Notes under the pieces: generated by a model
Database searches by the model: none
The model's input: the letters and a program-made list of their open reading frames with translations, nothing else
What the model was told of the DNA's origin: nothing
Assembly: GCA_002422665.1 (NCBI GenBank)
Contig: DITA01000125.1
Coordinates: 1-16,323, forward strand
DNA: 16,323 bases
Reading direction: 5' to 3'
Source: Cloacibacterium caeni_C
GTDB taxonomy: Bacteria > Bacteroidota > Bacteroidia > Flavobacteriales > Weeksellaceae
In this document: positions 13,734 to 16,323 of the stretch, piece by piece
How positions within the stretch are numbered: the stretch's first letter is position 1
Layout of the letters: the number at the start of each line of letters is the position of its first letter
Position numbers and translations under genes: made by a program

Positions 13734-14894
13734 TTATTTCTCCAATTTATGAATCTTCTTCGTTCCTTCGTACATTTCGTATTGCAAGAAACGGCATTCT
13801 AATTTTCCGTTGAACAATTTTATTTTTCTGGAAGGTCTTAAACCTACATTTTTCACACCTTCCAAATCTGATGAAATCATCCAAGCCAAAGTATTTGGAT
13901 ATTTTTGTTTAAAAGTATCGCCAATTTTCTTGTAAAAATCGGGTTGGTTAATCGCAATTCTCTCATCATAAGGTGGATTGAAAACCATCAACAATGGGAA
14001 CATATCTTTTTCAGATTCAAAGAAGTTTTGTTTTTTTACTTCAATTACATCTTCCATTTCGGCGGCTTCTATGTTGATTCTCGCAGCATTCAGCATTCTT
14101 GCATCAATGTCGTAACCTACAATTTTTCCTGTAAATTCCTTAATTCTGTTGATTCTAAATTCTTTGATTTTTGCAAACAATTCAGCATCATAATTTTTCC
14201 AATTTTGGAAAGCAAACTTCTTTCTGAAAATTTGCGCTGGTAGATCCATTGCGAGCATCGCTGCTTCTATCAAAAGCGTTCCACTTCCGCACATTGGATC
14301 AAGAAAATTTCCTTTTCCGTCCCAACCTGCCAATTGTAACATTCCTGAAGCGAGAACTTCATTAATCGGTGCTTCACCTTGTTCTTTTCTGTAGCCGCGT
14401 TTAAATAAAGGGTCTCCAGAAGAATCTAAAGAAATCGTAACCAATTCTCTGTCAATATGAAGGTGGAATTTAATATCTGGATTTTTGGGGTCTACATCTG
14501 GTCTACGTCTTTCTTTCATCACGAAATAATCACAAATTGCATCTTTCATTTTCAAGGCTACAAATTGTGAATGCGTGAACGTTTCAGAATAAACCGTAGA
14601 ATCTATGGCAAAGCTTTGGTCTACACTCATCACGGTTTCCCAAGGAAAATCAAAAACTTTGTCATAAAATTTATTTTCGTTCCATGCTTTGAAAGTTGCA
14701 ATAGGAACCAAAATTTTAACAGCGGTTCTCGCAGAATAATTGATTTTATATAGAAAACCAAGGTCCCCTTCACAGTTTACAGCGCGGTTTTTAACCTCTA
14801 CTTTTCTTCCACCTAACTTTTTAATTTCTTCGGCAAGAACTTCTTCTAAACCAAAAAATGTTTTTATCTGAATTTTTAAATTTTCTGTATCCAT
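13734..14894 (-). CDS. THUMP-domain 23S rRNA (guanine-N2) methyltransferase, RlmL type
   Basis: This 386-residue SAM-dependent RNA methyltransferase belongs to the RlmL/YpsC-like family; the E. coli relative makes m2G2445 in 23S rRNA. A ferredoxin-like and THUMP RNA-binding region (about 1-155, with NYSARTAVKILVP) is followed by a Rossmann methyltransferase domain: motif I FLDPMCGSGTLLIEAAMLA (197-215), VGYDIDARML (259-268), and the catalytic NPPYDERI (306-313), typical of N-methylation of exocyclic amines. The RlmK half that is fused in E. coli is absent, as in most non-proteobacterial members, so length is normal. The ATG at 14894 begins MDTENLKIQIKTFFGLEEVL, a typical family start. It follows the glycosyltransferase gene by 65 bp and may share its transcript. 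Confidence 0.92.
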   Translation of the reverse strand: MDTENLKIQIKTFFGLEEVLAEEIKKLGGRKVEVKNRAVNCEGDLGFLYKINYSARTAVKILVPIATFKAWNENKFYDKVFDFPWETVMSVDQSFAIDSTVYSETFTHSQFVALKMKDAICDYFVMKERRRPDVDPKNPDIKFHLHIDRELVTISLDSSGDPLFKRGYRKEQGEAPINEVLASGMLQLAGWDGKGNFLDPMCGSGTLLIEAAMLAMDLPAQIFRKKFAFQNWKNYDAELFAKIKEFRINRIKEFTGKIVGYDIDARMLNAARINIEAAEMEDVIEVKKQNFFESEKDMFPLLMVFNPPYDERIAINQPDFYKKIGDTFKQKYPNTLAWMISSDLEGVKNVGLRPSRKIKLFNGKLECRFLQYEMYEGTKKIHKLEK

Positions 14895-14959
14895 AGGTTT
14901 TTCAAAAGGCTTTTGCCTTATTTGAATTGAATGCGTAAAAATACGGAAATTTTGTGGGA

Positions 14960-16174
14960 TTATTTTTTGTTCTTTTCTTCAATCCACTTACTCAGGTATT
15001 TTGTGCTTTGTAAGGTGTGGTGTTGAAGAATTTGACCTAAGAAATTTTGGTTTCTGTGTGATTCTAAATTTTCAGAAATTTCTTGAATTTTATGAATGAA
15101 ATTGGGCTCAAAAAGTTCTTTTTTGAATCTGTTTTCTATAATCTTGAATCCGTTTTCTTGAGATTTTCGCCAAAGATTTTCATCTTGATAGAGTAGAACT
15201 GCTTTTTCTATAAATTCCGTTTCGCTATCGGTAATAAAACCATTCCAGTCATGGTTTCCTTGCATTGCTTCTGCACCAACTGCGGAAGTAACATTAGGTA
15301 ATCCAAATTGCATACTTTCGAGCAATTTACCTTTAATTCCAGCTCCAAAAGGAATGGGAGCAAGTAAAACTTTTGCTTGGCTAAAAACACTTTCTACATT
15401 TTCGGCTCTTCCTTTGATGATGAAGCCTTCTTTTTCGTTGTGCAATTGAAAGACTTTTTCACTTGCGTAAGCACCATAAATATGAATTTCGGCTTCTGGA
15501 AGTTGGTTTTTAATGTTTTTCCAGAGTTTTTTCAGTTGAAGAACGGTTTGCCAATTCGGTTCGTGCAAAAAATTACCGATGCTGATAAAATTTTTTCTTT
15601 CTGAAAAGGAAGTTTCAGATTTTTTAACTTCTCCAAAAAGTGGGAGGTAAAAGTGAATATTCTCGTCCATTTTAAATTTTTCGATGAGTAAATTCATCTC
15701 GAATTCAGAAATGATGAGGGATAAGTCACATCTTAAAATGGAAGCTATTTCACGTTTGAAAATGTCATTGATTAGGTCTGAATTTTCTAAAAATTTATTT
15801 TGTTTAAAAGCTTTTTCTCTGGCATTTCTTAGGAAATGTAAATCCTCGGTGTCAAGAATTTTTACGGCATTCGGAACTTGCTCCCAAACTCTCCACCCGA
15901 ATTGTTCTTCGGTAGTGAATCTGTCAAAAACAACTATATCTGGATTTAGATTTATGATGAGTTCATCAAAACTGCTGTCATTGAGTAAAATGTTTTGAAA
16001 CTGAATATTTTTAGAACTTAAGTCAAAACTGTTTTCTGAAATAGAAGCCGTGGAAAGAAAGGTGATTTGATAATTTTGAGTTAAGAATAAATCCATCAAT
16101 TGAATCATTCTAGAACCGGCAGCTGTAGAATTAGGCTCTGGAAAAACCTTGCCAATAATTACCAAATTTTTCAT
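14960..16174 (-). CDS. Glycosyltransferase, GT-B fold (GT4-like)
   Basis: This 404-residue cytoplasmic or membrane-associated enzyme transfers a sugar from a nucleotide donor, probably to a surface glycan; donor and acceptor cannot be told. The N-terminal Rossmann half starts VIIGKVFPEPNSTAAGSRMIQL (5-26), carrying the loop that usually faces the acceptor. The C-terminal half starts near FISIGNFLHEPN (196-207) and has the donor-site motif PIPFGAGIKGKLLESMQFGLP (274-294), where Glu286 is the usual ribose-binding acid, followed by GAEAM. There is no signal peptide. No other polysaccharide genes are in view except possibly beyond the right edge. An exact -7 box ends 4 nt before its ATG, suggesting a leaderless message. 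Confidence 0.88.
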   Translation of the reverse strand: MKNLVIIGKVFPEPNSTAAGSRMIQLMDLFLTQNYQITFLSTASISENSFDLSSKNIQFQNILLNDSSFDELIINLNPDIVVFDRFTTEEQFGWRVWEQVPNAVKILDTEDLHFLRNAREKAFKQNKFLENSDLINDIFKREIASILRCDLSLIISEFEMNLLIEKFKMDENIHFYLPLFGEVKKSETSFSERKNFISIGNFLHEPNWQTVLQLKKLWKNIKNQLPEAEIHIYGAYASEKVFQLHNEKEGFIIKGRAENVESVFSQAKVLLAPIPFGAGIKGKLLESMQFGLPNVTSAVGAEAMQGNHDWNGFITDSETEFIEKAVLLYQDENLWRKSQENGFKIIENRFKKELFEPNFIHKIQEISENLESHRNQNFLGQILQHHTLQSTKYLSKWIEEKNKK

Positions 16175-16178
16175 GGTT

Positions 16179-16186
16179 CAAAAATA
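16179..16186 (-). promoter_or_regulatory. -7 promoter element abutting the glycosyltransferase start
   Basis: The minus strand reads TATTTTTG, an exact TAnnTTTG match, with AACC and then the ATG. A TTG lies 23 nt upstream, at the long end of the spacing range. The terminator just upstream supports a new transcription start here. Confidence 0.5.
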
Positions 16187-16210
16187 TTGAAAACTAAACT
16201 GATATAAAAC

Positions 16211-16241
16211 AAAAAAGAGAAACCATTTCTGATTTCTCTTT
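16211..16241 (-). terminator. Intrinsic terminator of the gene at the right edge
   Basis: On the minus strand AAAGAGAAA (16241-16233) pairs perfectly with TTTCTCTTT (16222-16214) around a 10-nt loop that can partly pair further, followed by more Ts. It lies 15 nt after the stop codon of the partial minus-strand gene at 16256 and before the glycosyltransferase promoter. Confidence 0.8.
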
Positions 16242-16255
16242 CGTGAGCGTAATTT

Positions 16256-16323
16256 TTATTTTGAATTGAGACCGTCCCGATTTTCTAAATCGGGATTCTT
16301 TGGATCAGTAACAAAAGTTGGGG
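16256..16323 (-). CDS. C-terminal end of an unidentified minus-strand gene (partial)
   Basis: One minus-strand frame is open from the window edge to TAA at 16258-16256 and encodes a polar tail (PTFVTDPKNPDLENRDGLNSK). The terminator 15 nt after this stop is the main support that a gene ends here. The tail is too short to assign. It contains a perfect 9-bp inverted repeat (16275-16295) across the NPDLENRD codons, which is unusual for coding DNA, so the frame could also be a chance reading of an intergenic hairpin. Confidence 0.4.
   Translation of the reverse strand, partial: PTFVTDPKNPDLENRDGLNSK

Noticed and set aside
14904..14921. Hairpin AAGGC-TTTT-GCCTT as terminator of the glycosyltransferase gene
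   Set aside because: The stem is only 5 bp with a very short T-run and lies close to the methyltransferase start. Too weak to call.

Overview
The window looks like chromosomal DNA of a flavobacterium, most likely a member of the Chryseobacterium/Cloacibacterium group (Weeksellaceae). This is inferred from the very AT-rich composition, Bacteroidota-type promoters (TAnnTTTG at -7), and families typical of that phylum: DUF5686, a BT_3928-like MauE/DoxX protein and a duplicated DUF1599 protein. I cannot name a species from sequence alone. Most genes are on the minus strand.

Left part (1-2809): the tail of one probable DedA-type membrane protein is followed 5 nt later by a complete second DedA protein (90-749). 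A symmetrical terminator separates it from a small secreted protein of unknown function (769-1077, minus). Next is prfB (1143-2255, minus), with a TTG start and no frameshift site. It is divergent from a secreted thermonuclease (2342-2809, plus).

Middle (2824-8999, minus): a DUF5686-type outer-membrane protein gene is broken by a single-base frameshift near 4613. Upstream of it are alaS and then prmA, each with its own terminator and -7 box.

Insertion sequence (9095-10436): an IS3-family element with 20-bp terminal inverted repeats, orfA, orfB in the -1 frame and an A_AAA_AAG slippery site. It lies between prmA and the terminator of tpiA and damages neither coding region.

Right part (10509-16323, minus): tpiA, a TerB-like protein, a MauE/DoxX-like BT_3928-family protein and a DUF1599 protein form a co-directional run read from right to left. 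Farther right are a THUMP-domain 23S rRNA methyltransferase (RlmL type), a GT-B glycosyltransferase and the C-terminal end of another minus-strand gene. The gaps hold short repeats: a 7-bp tandem array, an 87-bp inverted repeat resembling a dispersed flavobacterial element, and a GCAGATT hairpin.

Overall this is mostly housekeeping DNA with one transposon. I found no convincing new multi-gene system. The least understood part is the DUF1599, BT_3928-like and TerB-like trio beside tpiA. The most checkable oddities are the DUF5686 frameshift, two promoters that imply leaderless transcripts, and the intergenic repeats.
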